Numbered from the stretch's first letter, positions 1 through 7,473 are shown. The stretch: DNA of 12,559 nt from Bacteroidales bacterium UBA4284 (GCA_002395925.1 DGVM01000047.1:1-12559), one strand, 5' to 3'. Notes: generated by a model from the sequence alone, not told the origin. Program-made: numbers and translations.

Positions 1-177
1 CCTTTCCCTCCGCAGCTTGCATGGGCTATCGGCATCGTGGCTGCTGCTGCCGTTTTTATCGGCGCTTTTGTGGCTCTCTCCCGTATCGCCCCCGATTTTA
101 CAGACAAGCTGCTTTATACACCCGAGCAGCTGGCAATCATAAATGCCCCTGAAGATGGAACTGGTATATCCCGATGA
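1..177 (+). CDS. C-terminal end of a membrane protein (partial, 5' cut by window edge)
   Basis: An open frame enters from the left edge and stops at TGA 175–177, giving 58 residues. Residues about 8–28 (AWAIGIVAAAAVFIGAFVAL) form one clear hydrophobic membrane helix, followed by a short polar tail that starts SRIAPDFTDK and ends GTGISR. The last helix plus short cytoplasmic-type tail would suit the end of a transporter or another polytopic membrane protein, but too little is present to name a family. The 3' end overlaps the most upstream start of the Nudix gene by 35 bp, so the two are probably co-transcribed. I do not recognise the protein. Confidence 0.6.
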   Translation, partial: PFPPQLAWAIGIVAAAAVFIGAFVALSRIAPDFTDKLLYTPEQLAIINAPEDGTGISR

Positions 178-715
178 CGTGGCGCCGCTTGTCCCCGGGG
201 CACGCGGACACAATGAAATGTTACCCGTGGTCGATGAAGCCGGCAACGTAATCGCCCGTGCTCCGCGCGCCTGGTGTCATGCCGGAACCATGCTGCTTCA
301 TCCTGTGGTACATCTGCACATCATCGACCGTTTCAGCCGCATATACCTGCAGTGCCGTTCTGCCGTAAAGCATCGCTACCCGCTTCATTGGGACACTGCG
401 ATAGCGGGGCATGTTTCCTATGGCGAATCCCTTCAGGAGGCTTTGTACCGCGAGGCCTCGGAAGAACTGGGCCTGACCGACTTCTACCCCATTCCGATTA
501 CTTCTTTCGTGCGTACCGCCCCGGACCAGAAAGAGCTCGTGTATGTATGGGCTGCGGTAGGCCATTACGACCTCAAGCCCGACGGATACGAGGTTGCCGA
601 GGGACGTTGGTGGGAGATTCCCGAAATCGAAGCCGCATATGGCAAGGATATCCTGACCCCCAATCTCGAATCCGAATTCAAAAATCTGAAAGTCAGTCTG
701 TTGTCTCTTTTGTAG
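143..715 (+). CDS. Nudix hydrolase (IPP isomerase-like subgroup)
   Basis: The protein has 190 residues and carries a complete Nudix box at residues 89–111, with the pattern G-x5-E-x7-REASEELGL. This box binds the divalent metal that drives hydrolysis of a nucleoside diphosphate linked to another moiety. The N-terminal half (NEMLPVVDEAGNVI, then LLHPVVHLHI and YLQCR) follows the layout of Bacteroidota Nudix proteins related to isopentenyl-diphosphate isomerase, which are usually of unknown substrate. No signal peptide is visible, so it should be cytoplasmic. The start is uncertain: ATG at 143, ATG at 155 and ATG at 218 are all in frame, and only the last avoids overlapping the upstream gene. 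All three keep the Nudix fold. Four bases separate its stop from the HIT/SpoIID fusion gene, suggesting one mRNA and perhaps a shared nucleotide-sugar substrate (inference). Confidence 0.88.
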   Translation: MPLKMELVYPDDVAPLVPGARGHNEMLPVVDEAGNVIARAPRAWCHAGTMLLHPVVHLHIIDRFSRIYLQCRSAVKHRYPLHWDTAIAGHVSYGESLQEALYREASEELGLTDFYPIPITSFVRTAPDQKELVYVWAAVGHYDLKPDGYEVAEGRWWEIPEIEAAYGKDILTPNLESEFKNLKVSLLSLL

Positions 716-719
716 CAGA

Positions 720-2822
720 ATGGATCCCATAAGCAAATTCATCCAGGACCAATTGTCCCGATGGCCTCTTGCCGCTGCCAATTTCCGTGCTCTCAAGACC
801 ATGAAGGTCCGTAGCGTGGAGGTCGGCTCCCTGCAGGCCCGCGTACAGTTCAACCCTTCCAGGATTGCATCGACTACCGCAAAGGTAGATAAACAGACCC
901 TTGCCTCTCGCCCCTGTTTCCTGTGCGTGGAACACCGTCCTCCGGAGCAGTTCCACCTTAAATTCGAAGGCCGCAAGGGCCGGCGTTACAACATACAGGT
1001 CAACCCGTATCCCATTTTCCAGAAGCATCTTGTCATCGCGAGGGCTGAGCATCTGCCGCAGGCCATCTGGCATCATCTGCCAGACATGCTCGACTTTGCC
1101 GCTGCCTACCGGGATTTTACCGTTTATTACAACGGGCCTATGGCAGGCGCGTCTGCTCCCGACCATCTTCATTTCCAGGCGGTCCCCAGAGGGGTGCTGC
1201 CCCTCGAAACGGCCGTCGATGAGTTTCTTGAGAATCCCGGCGCTCCGCTGTCCAGCGTCAAAGACGCCACCCTGTACCACTTCCGTCGTTTCACCCGCGG
1301 AATCTACTGCATAAAGGCCACCACCACGAAGTCGCTGGCCAAGCTCTTCTACCAGTTTCTCGACTGCTGTCCGGTGATGGACAAAGGGCAGGAACCACGC
1401 TTCAACCTGTATGCCTGGTACAATTCCGCTGCGGACGAATATCGAGTGATGGCGGTCCTGCGTACCGAACTGCGTTCGCACCACTATTATTCCGACGGCC
1501 CCGACCATCTCACTATAGGACCGGGCGCAGCAGAAATGGCCGGAGTGTTCGTGGCTCCGTGCGAGGAAGACTTTGCCAAGGTCACTCCACGGCAGCTCGA
1601 AGAAATCCTGCAGGAGGTGAGCGTCAGCGCCGACGACGAACGCATGATTGATTCGCGTCTGACCCGTACCCAGCCGCAGCTGGAAGTGGGAATCGTAAGC
1701 GCCCCTCGCATAGAATTCGAAATCATTTCCGATGGCGCCGGGCCGCAGAGCGTGAGTGTCGAGGGCGGGCGCATCAATTACAACGGGGCCTTGTACGACG
1801 AACTGTACTTCGATTCCGTTACCCCATCGACCCTGTTTGCCGAACCCTCGTTCATCATAAAAGACGTGCCCATCGGAATCGATTTCCATTGGCAGCGCCG
1901 CCAGGACCAGCGTTTCGCCGGTTCCCTAAAGTTCATAGCCGAAGGGGACAAGGTGACTGCAATAAACCGCATCGGGCTGGAGGATTATCTGCTGAGCGTG
2001 ATTTCGTCCGAAATGCGCTCCGATGCTCCTCTGGAGTTCCTCAAGGCACATGCCGTGATTTCCCGCAGCTGGGTGCTTGCCCGAATGCGCGATCGCGCAT
2101 GTCCCTCGCAGGCGGAGTCGGCGATTCCGCACGAACGCTACGACGTATGCGCCGACGACCATTGCCAGCGCTACCAGGGTCTTGCCACCGCGGTTGGTGA
2201 GAATGTACGAAGGGCCATCGACCAGACCTGGGGGCGTGTGCTCATGTGGGACGGGCGCATTTGCGATACCCGCTTCTCGAAGTGCTGCGGCGGGCGGACC
2301 GAAATCTTCAGCACCTGCTGGGAAGACAGGGACTACCCGTATCTGCAGAGTGTCGAAGACCCGTGGTGTGACTGTCACGACCCGGTTCTCCTTGGCAGGG
2401 TCCTCACCGATTACGACCAGGAAACATCCGACTTCCACGACTGGCAGGTGCGCTACGGACGGCAGGAGCTTTCGGAGCTCGTCCGCGGGCGGACCGGCAT
2501 CGACTTTGGTCTCATCGAGTCTATGGAGGCGATTGAAAGGGGACCGTCGGGCAGAATCAAATATCTCAGGATCAACGGTTCCAAGGCCTCCAAGGTAATC
2601 GGAAAGGAACTCGCGATACGGCGGGCCCTCAGTACATCCCACCTCAAGAGCTCCTGTTTCTCGATAAAGGAAGACGGCGACTGCTTTGTCCTCACCGGAA
2701 AAGGCTGGGGACACGGAGTGGGCCTCTGTCAGATAGGCGCTGCTGCAATGGCGGACGCCGGCAAGGATTATACTGAAATACTGAAACACTATTACCGAGG
2801 TGCAAGCATCAGGCAGCAGTAA
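720..2822 (+). CDS. DUF4922 GalT/HIT-like domain fused to SpoIID/LytB domain
   Basis: A 700-residue two-module protein. Residues about 25–300 resemble DUF4922, a GalT/HIT-like fold: a CxxC pair (C66, C69), the segment NPYPIFQKHLVIA (95–107), and an HxHxQ motif (H149, H151, Q153). HxHxQ is the form used by GalT and nucleotide phosphorylases, where the second histidine carries the nucleotidyl intermediate; classical HIT hydrolases have HxHxH. Residues about 310–700 form a SpoIID domain: EDYLLSVISSEM (421–432, with E431 at the position expected for the essential acid), LKAHAVISRSWVL (441–453), a possible metal site H471/C477/C482, CCGGRTE (522–528), and GKGWGHGVGLCQIGAAAMA (660–678). SpoIID cleaves glycan strands, but there is no signal peptide or membrane helix at this N-terminus. 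It sits between the Nudix and permease genes and overlaps the latter by 23 bp. The domain calls are firm; the joint function is unknown. Confidence 0.9.
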   Translation: MDPISKFIQDQLSRWPLAAANFRALKTMKVRSVEVGSLQARVQFNPSRIASTTAKVDKQTLASRPCFLCVEHRPPEQFHLKFEGRKGRRYNIQVNPYPIFQKHLVIARAEHLPQAIWHHLPDMLDFAAAYRDFTVYYNGPMAGASAPDHLHFQAVPRGVLPLETAVDEFLENPGAPLSSVKDATLYHFRRFTRGIYCIKATTTKSLAKLFYQFLDCCPVMDKGQEPRFNLYAWYNSAADEYRVMAVLRTELRSHHYYSDGPDHLTIGPGAAEMAGVFVAPCEEDFAKVTPRQLEEILQEVSVSADDERMIDSRLTRTQPQLEVGIVSAPRIEFEIISDGAGPQSVSVEGGRINYNGALYDELYFDSVTPSTLFAEPSFIIKDVPIGIDFHWQRRQDQRFAGSLKFIAEGDKVTAINRIGLEDYLLSVISSEMRSDAPLEFLKAHAVISRSWVLARMRDRACPSQAESAIPHERYDVCADDHCQRYQGLATAVGENVRRAIDQTWGRVLMWDGRICDTRFSKCCGGRTEIFSTCWEDRDYPYLQSVEDPWCDCHDPVLLGRVLTDYDQETSDFHDWQVRYGRQELSELVRGRTGIDFGLIESMEAIERGPSGRIKYLRINGSKASKVIGKELAIRRALSTSHLKSSCFSIKEDGDCFVLTGKGWGHGVGLCQIGAAAMADAGKDYTEILKHYYRGASIRQQ

Positions 2823-4059
2823 AAGCCCATGGCTATGGGTGCCGACCCTTTATTTCGTTGAGGGTCTGCCTTATTTTATAGTCAATACCATATCCCTGGT
2901 CATGTTAAAGGATATGGGCATGGACAACGGTACGCTGGCCCTTCTGACCAGCCTTATCAGCTTGCCTTGGGTGGTAAAGCCCATCTGGAGCCCGTTCGTC
3001 GATCTGGTCCGCAGCAAACGCTGGTGGATTTTGAGCATGCAGTTTATTATGCTCGCCGCCGTCGGACTCATAGCCGCGAGCGTACAGATGACGACATTCA
3101 CCATCACCCTTATACTGTTCATCATAGCGGCTTTCGCCTCGGCTACCCACGACATTGCCGCCGACGGCTTCTACATGCTGGCTCTGGACGGCAAGCGCCA
3201 GTCTGCCTTTGTGGGCATAAGGAGTACATTCTACCGCATCGCCTCCGTGTTCGGCCAAGGTGTGCTGGTGGTCATGGCGGGATTGCTCGAAAAACGTCTC
3301 GGAAACATCCCCGCCGCCTGGTCGGTGACCATGGTGGCAAGCGCCGCCATCCTGGCGGTTTTTGCTATATATCACCTGTTTATCCTGCCCAGGCCTGCGG
3401 AAGACAGGAGCGCTGCAACAGATACCACGGCTGCAGGAATCATCCGCGGGTTCGGAGAAGCCTTCGCTTCGTTCTTCTGCAAGAAAGGCGTATGGCTGGC
3501 CATCGCTTTCATGCTGCTGTACCGTCTTCCCGAGGCCTTCTCCGTGAAGATGCTTTTTCCTTTCTTCCGCGATCCGGTCGAGGCCGGCGGACTGGGTTTT
3601 ACGACCGACATGTACGGAATCGTTTTCGGAACGTTCGGAGTCGTCGCCCTGCTCGTGGGCGGAATCCTCGGAGGACTTGCCGCCTCTCGGCTTGGCCTTC
3701 GCAAGTGCCTGTGGCCCATGGCACTTTCGCTTGCCCTGCCCTGCGCCGTTTACCTGTATATGAGCATCGCCCAGCCCGAGAGCATCTGGGTCGTGGGTGC
3801 ATGCGTGGTGTTCGACCAGCTGGGCTACGGATTTGGCTTTTCGGCCTACATGCTGTATATGATGCACTTTTCGCAGGGTCCGCTCAAGACATCCCATTAT
3901 GCCATCTGTACTGCATTTATGGCCCTTTCCATGATGCTTCCCGGCCTTGTGGCAGGATATCTGCAGCAGGCGCTCGGATATGTCGGATTCTTTATCCTTG
4001 TAATGCTATGCTGTTTCGCAACCTTCGTCGTTACCTTCTTTGTGCGTCGGCGCTTATAG
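2800..4059 (+). CDS. AmpG-like MFS permease (muropeptide/sugar importer)
   Basis: The protein has 419 residues and about twelve hydrophobic segments. It opens with PTLYFVEGLPYFIVNTISLV (15–34), followed by SLPWVVKPIWSPFVD (54–68) and ATHDIAADGFYML (115–127), which is the pattern of the AmpG/PAT branch of the major facilitator superfamily. AmpG proteins carry anhydromuropeptides across the inner membrane for cell-wall recycling; some relatives move other solutes or free MurNAc, so the exact cargo is open. The start is GTG at 2800, inside the end of the HIT/SpoIID gene. The next in-frame ATG (residue 35) would remove the first membrane segment, so GTG is the better choice. Its 3' end holds the start of namZ in another frame. 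Placement between a SpoIID protein and an exo-muramidase supports a peptidoglycan cargo. Confidence 0.88.
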   Translation: MQASGSSKSPWLWVPTLYFVEGLPYFIVNTISLVMLKDMGMDNGTLALLTSLISLPWVVKPIWSPFVDLVRSKRWWILSMQFIMLAAVGLIAASVQMTTFTITLILFIIAAFASATHDIAADGFYMLALDGKRQSAFVGIRSTFYRIASVFGQGVLVVMAGLLEKRLGNIPAAWSVTMVASAAILAVFAIYHLFILPRPAEDRSAATDTTAAGIIRGFGEAFASFFCKKGVWLAIAFMLLYRLPEAFSVKMLFPFFRDPVEAGGLGFTTDMYGIVFGTFGVVALLVGGILGGLAASRLGLRKCLWPMALSLALPCAVYLYMSIAQPESIWVVGACVVFDQLGYGFGFSAYMLYMMHFSQGPLKTSHYAICTAFMALSMMLPGLVAGYLQQALGYVGFFILVMLCCFATFVVTFFVRRRL

Positions 4060-5258
4060 CCTCGTATGCGGCTTATGCCCAGGTCAAACCCGGAATCGAG
4101 GTCCTTCGGGACGGCGGATTCGAGGGGCTGCAGGGCAAGCGCGTTGGACTGCTCACCAATCCCAGCGGAGTTGACCGTCAGCTTCGCTCGACCATCGACA
4201 TACTGGCGGAAAACGTCAACCTGGTGGCGCTGTATGCTCCCGAGCACGGCGTACGCGGAGACATCTGGGCCGGTGGCAAGGTGGAGTCGGGGAAAGATGC
4301 GGCCACAGGCCTGCCGGTGCATTCGCTTTATGGAGCCACCCGCCAGGCGACACCACAGATGCTCGAAGGCATCGACATACTCGTTTACGACATACAGGAC
4401 GTCGGGACGCGCTCCTACACTTTCATAAGCTGCCTGGGACTCACCATGCGCACCTGCGCGCAGATGGGCATTCCCGTGATGGTGCTCGACCGCCCCAATC
4501 CACTGAGCGGCCTCAAGGTAGAGGGCCCCGTCGTACGCAAAGGCTTCTTTTCATACGTCAGCCAGTACAGGATACCTTATGTGTACGGGCTTACGGTAGG
4601 GGAGCTTGCACTGCTCATCAATGAGGAAGGCCTGAACTGCGGTCAGAAAGGCGACCAGGAGCCTGTCAGATGCAAACTGACGGTGGTTCCCATGGAAGGA
4701 TGGGAACGCAGCATGACCTACGAACAGACGGGCCTTCCCTGGGTCATGCCTTCTCCCAACATACCTTATCCCCGCAGCGCGATCTGCTATCCCAGCGCCG
4801 GTCTGGTCGGAGAATTCAACAACTATCTCAATATTGGCATAGGCTATACCATACCCTTCGACGCTTTTGCGGCAGAATGGATAGATGCCGACGCCCTCAA
4901 GGCCAAACTCGATTCTTACGCTATACCCGGAGTGGCCTGGCGCGCGGTACACTATACTCCTTTCTACGGCAGCAGTGCAAAGAAACTCATTCACGGCGTA
5001 CAGTATTATTTTACCGATTATCAGGCCGCACCTATTACCCTGGTGCAGTTCTACGTCATGCAGGCGGTTTACGAGCTTTATAAAAAAAATCCATTTGAAC
5101 TGTCTGAAGGGCGTATTTCGATGTTCAATAAGGTTTGTGGAACGGATTTTGTCAGTACTGCTTTCAGCAAGCGCTTCCGGGTGTCCGACATACGCTCCTA
5201 CTGGGACGGCGACGTGCAGGCTTTCCGGACCTTGTCGCAGAAATATTATTTATATTAA
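4008..5258 (+). CDS. namZ: NamZ-type exo-beta-N-acetylmuramidase (DUF1343, GH171), secreted
   Basis: A 416-residue protein with a typical signal peptide: a basic n-region (MLFRNLRR), a hydrophobic core, and a probable cut after AYA, before Q25. There is no lipobox. Family motifs follow in order: VGLLTNPSGVDR (46–57), LYAPEHGVRGD (75–85, with E79 a likely catalytic acid by family pattern), VYDIQDVGTRSYTF (126–139), LDRPNPLSG, and LPWVMPSPNIPYPR. Members of DUF1343/GH171 release MurNAc from the non-reducing end of peptidoglycan-derived chains. ATG 4008 is chosen because it produces the signal peptide; the open frame runs far upstream but is a shadow of the permease gene. This start lies 52 bp inside that gene. 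The predicted location is the periplasm, where it could feed the permease encoded just upstream. An A8 tract lies near the 3' end. Confidence 0.9.
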   Translation: MLFRNLRRYLLCASALIASYAAYAQVKPGIEVLRDGGFEGLQGKRVGLLTNPSGVDRQLRSTIDILAENVNLVALYAPEHGVRGDIWAGGKVESGKDAATGLPVHSLYGATRQATPQMLEGIDILVYDIQDVGTRSYTFISCLGLTMRTCAQMGIPVMVLDRPNPLSGLKVEGPVVRKGFFSYVSQYRIPYVYGLTVGELALLINEEGLNCGQKGDQEPVRCKLTVVPMEGWERSMTYEQTGLPWVMPSPNIPYPRSAICYPSAGLVGEFNNYLNIGIGYTIPFDAFAAEWIDADALKAKLDSYAIPGVAWRAVHYTPFYGSSAKKLIHGVQYYFTDYQAAPITLVQFYVMQAVYELYKKNPFELSEGRISMFNKVCGTDFVSTAFSKRFRVSDIRSYWDGDVQAFRTLSQKYYLY

Positions 5259-5272
5259 ATACCACTTGCCTT

Positions 5273-6727
5273 ATGAAACACTTGAACAGAATCGCAGCCT
5301 TGATGACGGCAGCCGCCATCTTCGCTTTCCTTCCCGGTGCCCAGGTTTGTGGCCAGTCCTCCCGCCGCGGTGGCGGCGTCAGCAGCGGACATTCGTCTTC
5401 CATGGGGTCTTCGCATTCCGGAGGCTCTTCATACAATCATTCGTCTTCGCATAGCGGCGCCTCTACGTACTCACGCGGTTCGTCGCACTCGGGCGGTATC
5501 AGCCAGAGCCGGCAGAGTATCGGCTCCGTTTCCGGCAGGGATCATCAGAGCCGTCCGAGTGGCAGCAGCATTTCCGGCAGGGAGCGCCAGAGCCGTCCGA
5601 GCGCCGGCAGCATCTCCGGCAGGGAGCGTCAGAGCCGTCCGAGTGCCGGTAGCATCTCCGGCAGGGAGCGTCCCTCGTCGTCTGCTTCCGGGCGCTCAGG
5701 TTCGGTAAGCCGTACAAGGCCCGAACGTCGCGGCGGTTACAGCGACGGCGCTTATTCTTCAGGACGCCGCAGCACAGGTAGCGACATCAGGGACCATGCA
5801 GCTGCAGTTCCGCAGGGCCGTTCCGAGGCAAGACCTTCAGATCATTCCCGCACCGACGGAGCCCGCAGGGCAGGCGGCGTCCATACCGACGGAGCCCGCC
5901 GGGGCAGTACCGACCGTGCCGTCACTCGCGGACATAACCGTCCCGCACCCGGCTCCCGCCCTTATGCCGACGGAGCTTATGGCAGGGGCCGCACCCACGC
6001 ATTGCCTTCCAGGGTACATGTAAGCGGCCGCCCCGGTGCTCCTGCACGCCGGCATCATGAGCCCGCGAGACTGCATGAGCGTCCTCACGGCTTCCATCAT
6101 CACGGACATCATTATTACGGACACTATCTTCCCGCTCCTCCCCACGGATACGTGGTAAGGCATTACTGGGGACGCGACTATTATTTCTACAACGACATCT
6201 GGTACCGTTATCATTCCGGACGTTACTGGGTCTGCCGTCCGCCATGGGGATATGTGTTCACTCCTCTGGCCGATGCGATTTATACTGCATGCGCCTTCTC
6301 ATACTACTACGACCGCATACGCTATTACGATACCGTCAACGAAAACGCACGTACCATAGTATCCCAGAATGAAACCATCGCCGCCAACAATGCGATAATC
6401 GCATCGCAGAACGAGACCATCGCACGCAATGCCGCAATCGCCCAGGCGGCGGGCGACCTGGCGAACTCCCTCGGCCTCGTGCAGAGTTTTGCAGATGCCA
6501 AGGTTGAGTACTACTACAACGACGGCGTATTCTACATCAAGGGCGCCGACGGTCAGTACACCGTAATAGTCCCTCCCGCAGGGGCGTTGGTGGAAACCCT
6601 TCCCGACGATTACGAGATCGTAGAACTGGGCGGCGAGACTTATTACAAGGTGGACGACACCATCTACCGCACCACGATAGTGGACGGCAAAGCCCTCTTC
6701 GAGGTGCTTGGCCAGATGACAGATTAG
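5273..6727 (+). CDS. Secreted Ser/Arg/Gly-rich repeat protein with DUF6515-like C-terminus
   Basis: A 484-residue protein of unknown function. A signal peptide (MKHLNRIAALMTAAAIFAFL...) fixes the start at ATG 5273; the frame is open further upstream but overlaps namZ. A Ser/Gly/His-rich stretch follows, then basic 14-residue repeats (SISGRERQSRPSAG) at about 87–133, then repeated DGAR/DGAY motifs at about 156–235. A His/Tyr-rich zone lies at about 260–295 (FHHHGHHYYGHYL). A Tyr/Trp-rich segment (YWGRDYYFYNDIWYRYHSG) comes next, then an Asn/Ile repeat at 364–391. The C-terminal 80 residues (YYYNDGVFYIKGADGQYTVI, later GGETYYKVDDTIYR) match the DUF6515 pattern common in Bacteroidota secreted proteins. 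The strongly basic, disordered middle could bind anionic envelope polymers or metal, which is inference. It begins 14 bp after namZ and ends 2 bp before murI. Confidence 0.8.
   Translation: MKHLNRIAALMTAAAIFAFLPGAQVCGQSSRRGGGVSSGHSSSMGSSHSGGSSYNHSSSHSGASTYSRGSSHSGGISQSRQSIGSVSGRDHQSRPSGSSISGRERQSRPSAGSISGRERQSRPSAGSISGRERPSSSASGRSGSVSRTRPERRGGYSDGAYSSGRRSTGSDIRDHAAAVPQGRSEARPSDHSRTDGARRAGGVHTDGARRGSTDRAVTRGHNRPAPGSRPYADGAYGRGRTHALPSRVHVSGRPGAPARRHHEPARLHERPHGFHHHGHHYYGHYLPAPPHGYVVRHYWGRDYYFYNDIWYRYHSGRYWVCRPPWGYVFTPLADAIYTACAFSYYYDRIRYYDTVNENARTIVSQNETIAANNAIIASQNETIARNAAIAQAAGDLANSLGLVQSFADAKVEYYYNDGVFYIKGADGQYTVIVPPAGALVETLPDDYEIVELGGETYYKVDDTIYRTTIVDGKALFEVLGQMTD
5531..5671 (+). repeat. 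42-bp tandem repeat, about 3.4 copies, within the Ser/Arg-rich gene
   Basis: Units begin at 5531, 5573, 5615 and 5657, each opening with TCCGGCAGGGA and spaced exactly 42 bp apart; the last copy breaks down after about 15 bases. Each unit encodes 14 residues of the type SGRERQSRPSAGSI, so copy changes would keep the reading frame. The second and third units are nearly identical in DNA, while the first differs at several sites (SGRDHQSRPSGSSI). A degenerate earlier unit may lie just before 5531. Such in-frame arrays can expand or contract by slippage or recombination. Confidence 0.9.
6362..6445 (+). repeat. Two copies of a 14-residue Asn/Ile repeat (coiled-coil-like)
   Basis: The two 42-nt units start at 6362 and 6404 and encode SQNETIAANNAIIA followed by SQNETIARNAAIAQ. 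Each is two heptads long with isoleucine near the end of the heptad, which suits a short helical or coiled-coil oligomerisation segment. DNA identity is lower than in the upstream array, so this is an older, protein-level repeat. Confidence 0.6.
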
Positions 6728-6729
6728 GC

Positions 6730-7473
6730 ATGGCTACTGTAGGGGTTTTTGATTCAGGCTCCGGCGGCCTTTCCGTTCTGAGGGAGATTCGAAAGATTCT
6801 CCCTCTCGAGCGTTTTATCTATTACTCCGACAACGCCAACTGCCCCTATGGCGAGAAGTCGCCGGAATTTATCATAAACCGCAGCCGGGCCATCACCGAC
6901 GAACTTATGGAGCGCGGTGCCGATGCCGTCGTGGTCGCTTGCAATACGGCTACCGCGGCGGCGATTTCTACGCTTCGCGCCGAGTACTCAATCCCGTTCG
7001 TTGGAATGGAGCCTGCGGTCAAACCTGCGGCGCTGGGAACCCGGAGCGGCGTAATCGGAGTGCTTGCTACGGCGGGCACTCTCAAAGGCTCCAAGTATCT
7101 CAATACGCGCGGACGTTATGAGGATTCCGTCAAAATAGTCGAGCATGTAGGCAAGGGGTTCGTAGAACTGGTCGAGTCTCTGGAACTCGAAGGTCCGCAT
7201 GCCGAAGCGGTTGTGGCCGGGAGCCTTCTGCCGCTCCTTGAAGAGGGTGCCGACACCATCGTCCTGGGATGCACCCACTATCCTTTCCTTCTGCCCGTCA
7301 TGCAGAAGATAGCTCCCGCTTCCGTGCGTTTCATCGACCCTGCGCCCGCCGTGGCGCGTCGCCTTCAGGATATACTGTCGCAGGCGGGAATTCCATCGGG
7401 AGGCGGACCGGCAGTGGAACTGCTGTCTTCCGGCCCGGCATCGACACTGGAGAAACTATTCAAGTCAATATGA
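6730..7473 (+). CDS. murI: Glutamate racemase
   Basis: A 247-residue cytoplasmic enzyme that converts L-glutamate to D-glutamate for the second residue of the peptidoglycan stem peptide. The expected landmarks are all present: VGVFDSGSGGLSVL at the N-terminus (D8, S9), YYSDNANCPYG (31–41), the first catalytic cysteine in ACNTAT (C71), and the second in LGCTHYP (C181, with H183 beside it). It belongs to the cofactor-independent Asp/Glu racemase family and is slightly shorter than many relatives (about 260–280). The ATG lies 2 bp after the stop of the upstream gene, and its TGA overlaps the ATG of the M49 gene in the sequence ATGA, so expression of the three is probably coupled. Its place downstream of the wall-salvage genes fits a cell-wall theme. 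Confidence 0.96.
   Translation: MATVGVFDSGSGGLSVLREIRKILPLERFIYYSDNANCPYGEKSPEFIINRSRAITDELMERGADAVVVACNTATAAAISTLRAEYSIPFVGMEPAVKPAALGTRSGVIGVLATAGTLKGSKYLNTRGRYEDSVKIVEHVGKGFVELVESLELEGPHAEAVVAGSLLPLLEEGADTIVLGCTHYPFLLPVMQKIAPASVRFIDPAPAVARRLQDILSQAGIPSGGGPAVELLSSGPASTLEKLFKSI

Noticed and set aside
693..1889. Minus-strand open frame of 398 codons opposite the HIT–SpoIID gene
   Set aside because: Composition-driven shadow; the plus-strand protein carries conserved motifs across the same bases.
2905..3897. Minus-strand open frame of 330 codons opposite the permease
   Set aside because: Gly/His/Arg-rich translation without hydrophobic core or motifs, typical of an antisense shadow of a membrane protein.
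4019..4045. NamZ as a lipoprotein (YLLC near the N-terminus)
   Set aside because: The residue before the cysteine is Leu rather than Gly/Ala/Ser, and a normal signal-peptidase I site (AYA before Q25) is present.
5231..5272. Possible Bacteroidota-type promoter (TTTG ... TAnnTTTG) before the repeat-protein gene
   Set aside because: The AT-rich stretch at 5241–5260 is suggestive, but the best match (CTTG, then TATATTAA after 16 bp) has poor identity and wrong spacing.
5503..5671. CRISPR-like array
   Set aside because: Repeats are contiguous, in frame and coding, with no unique spacers.
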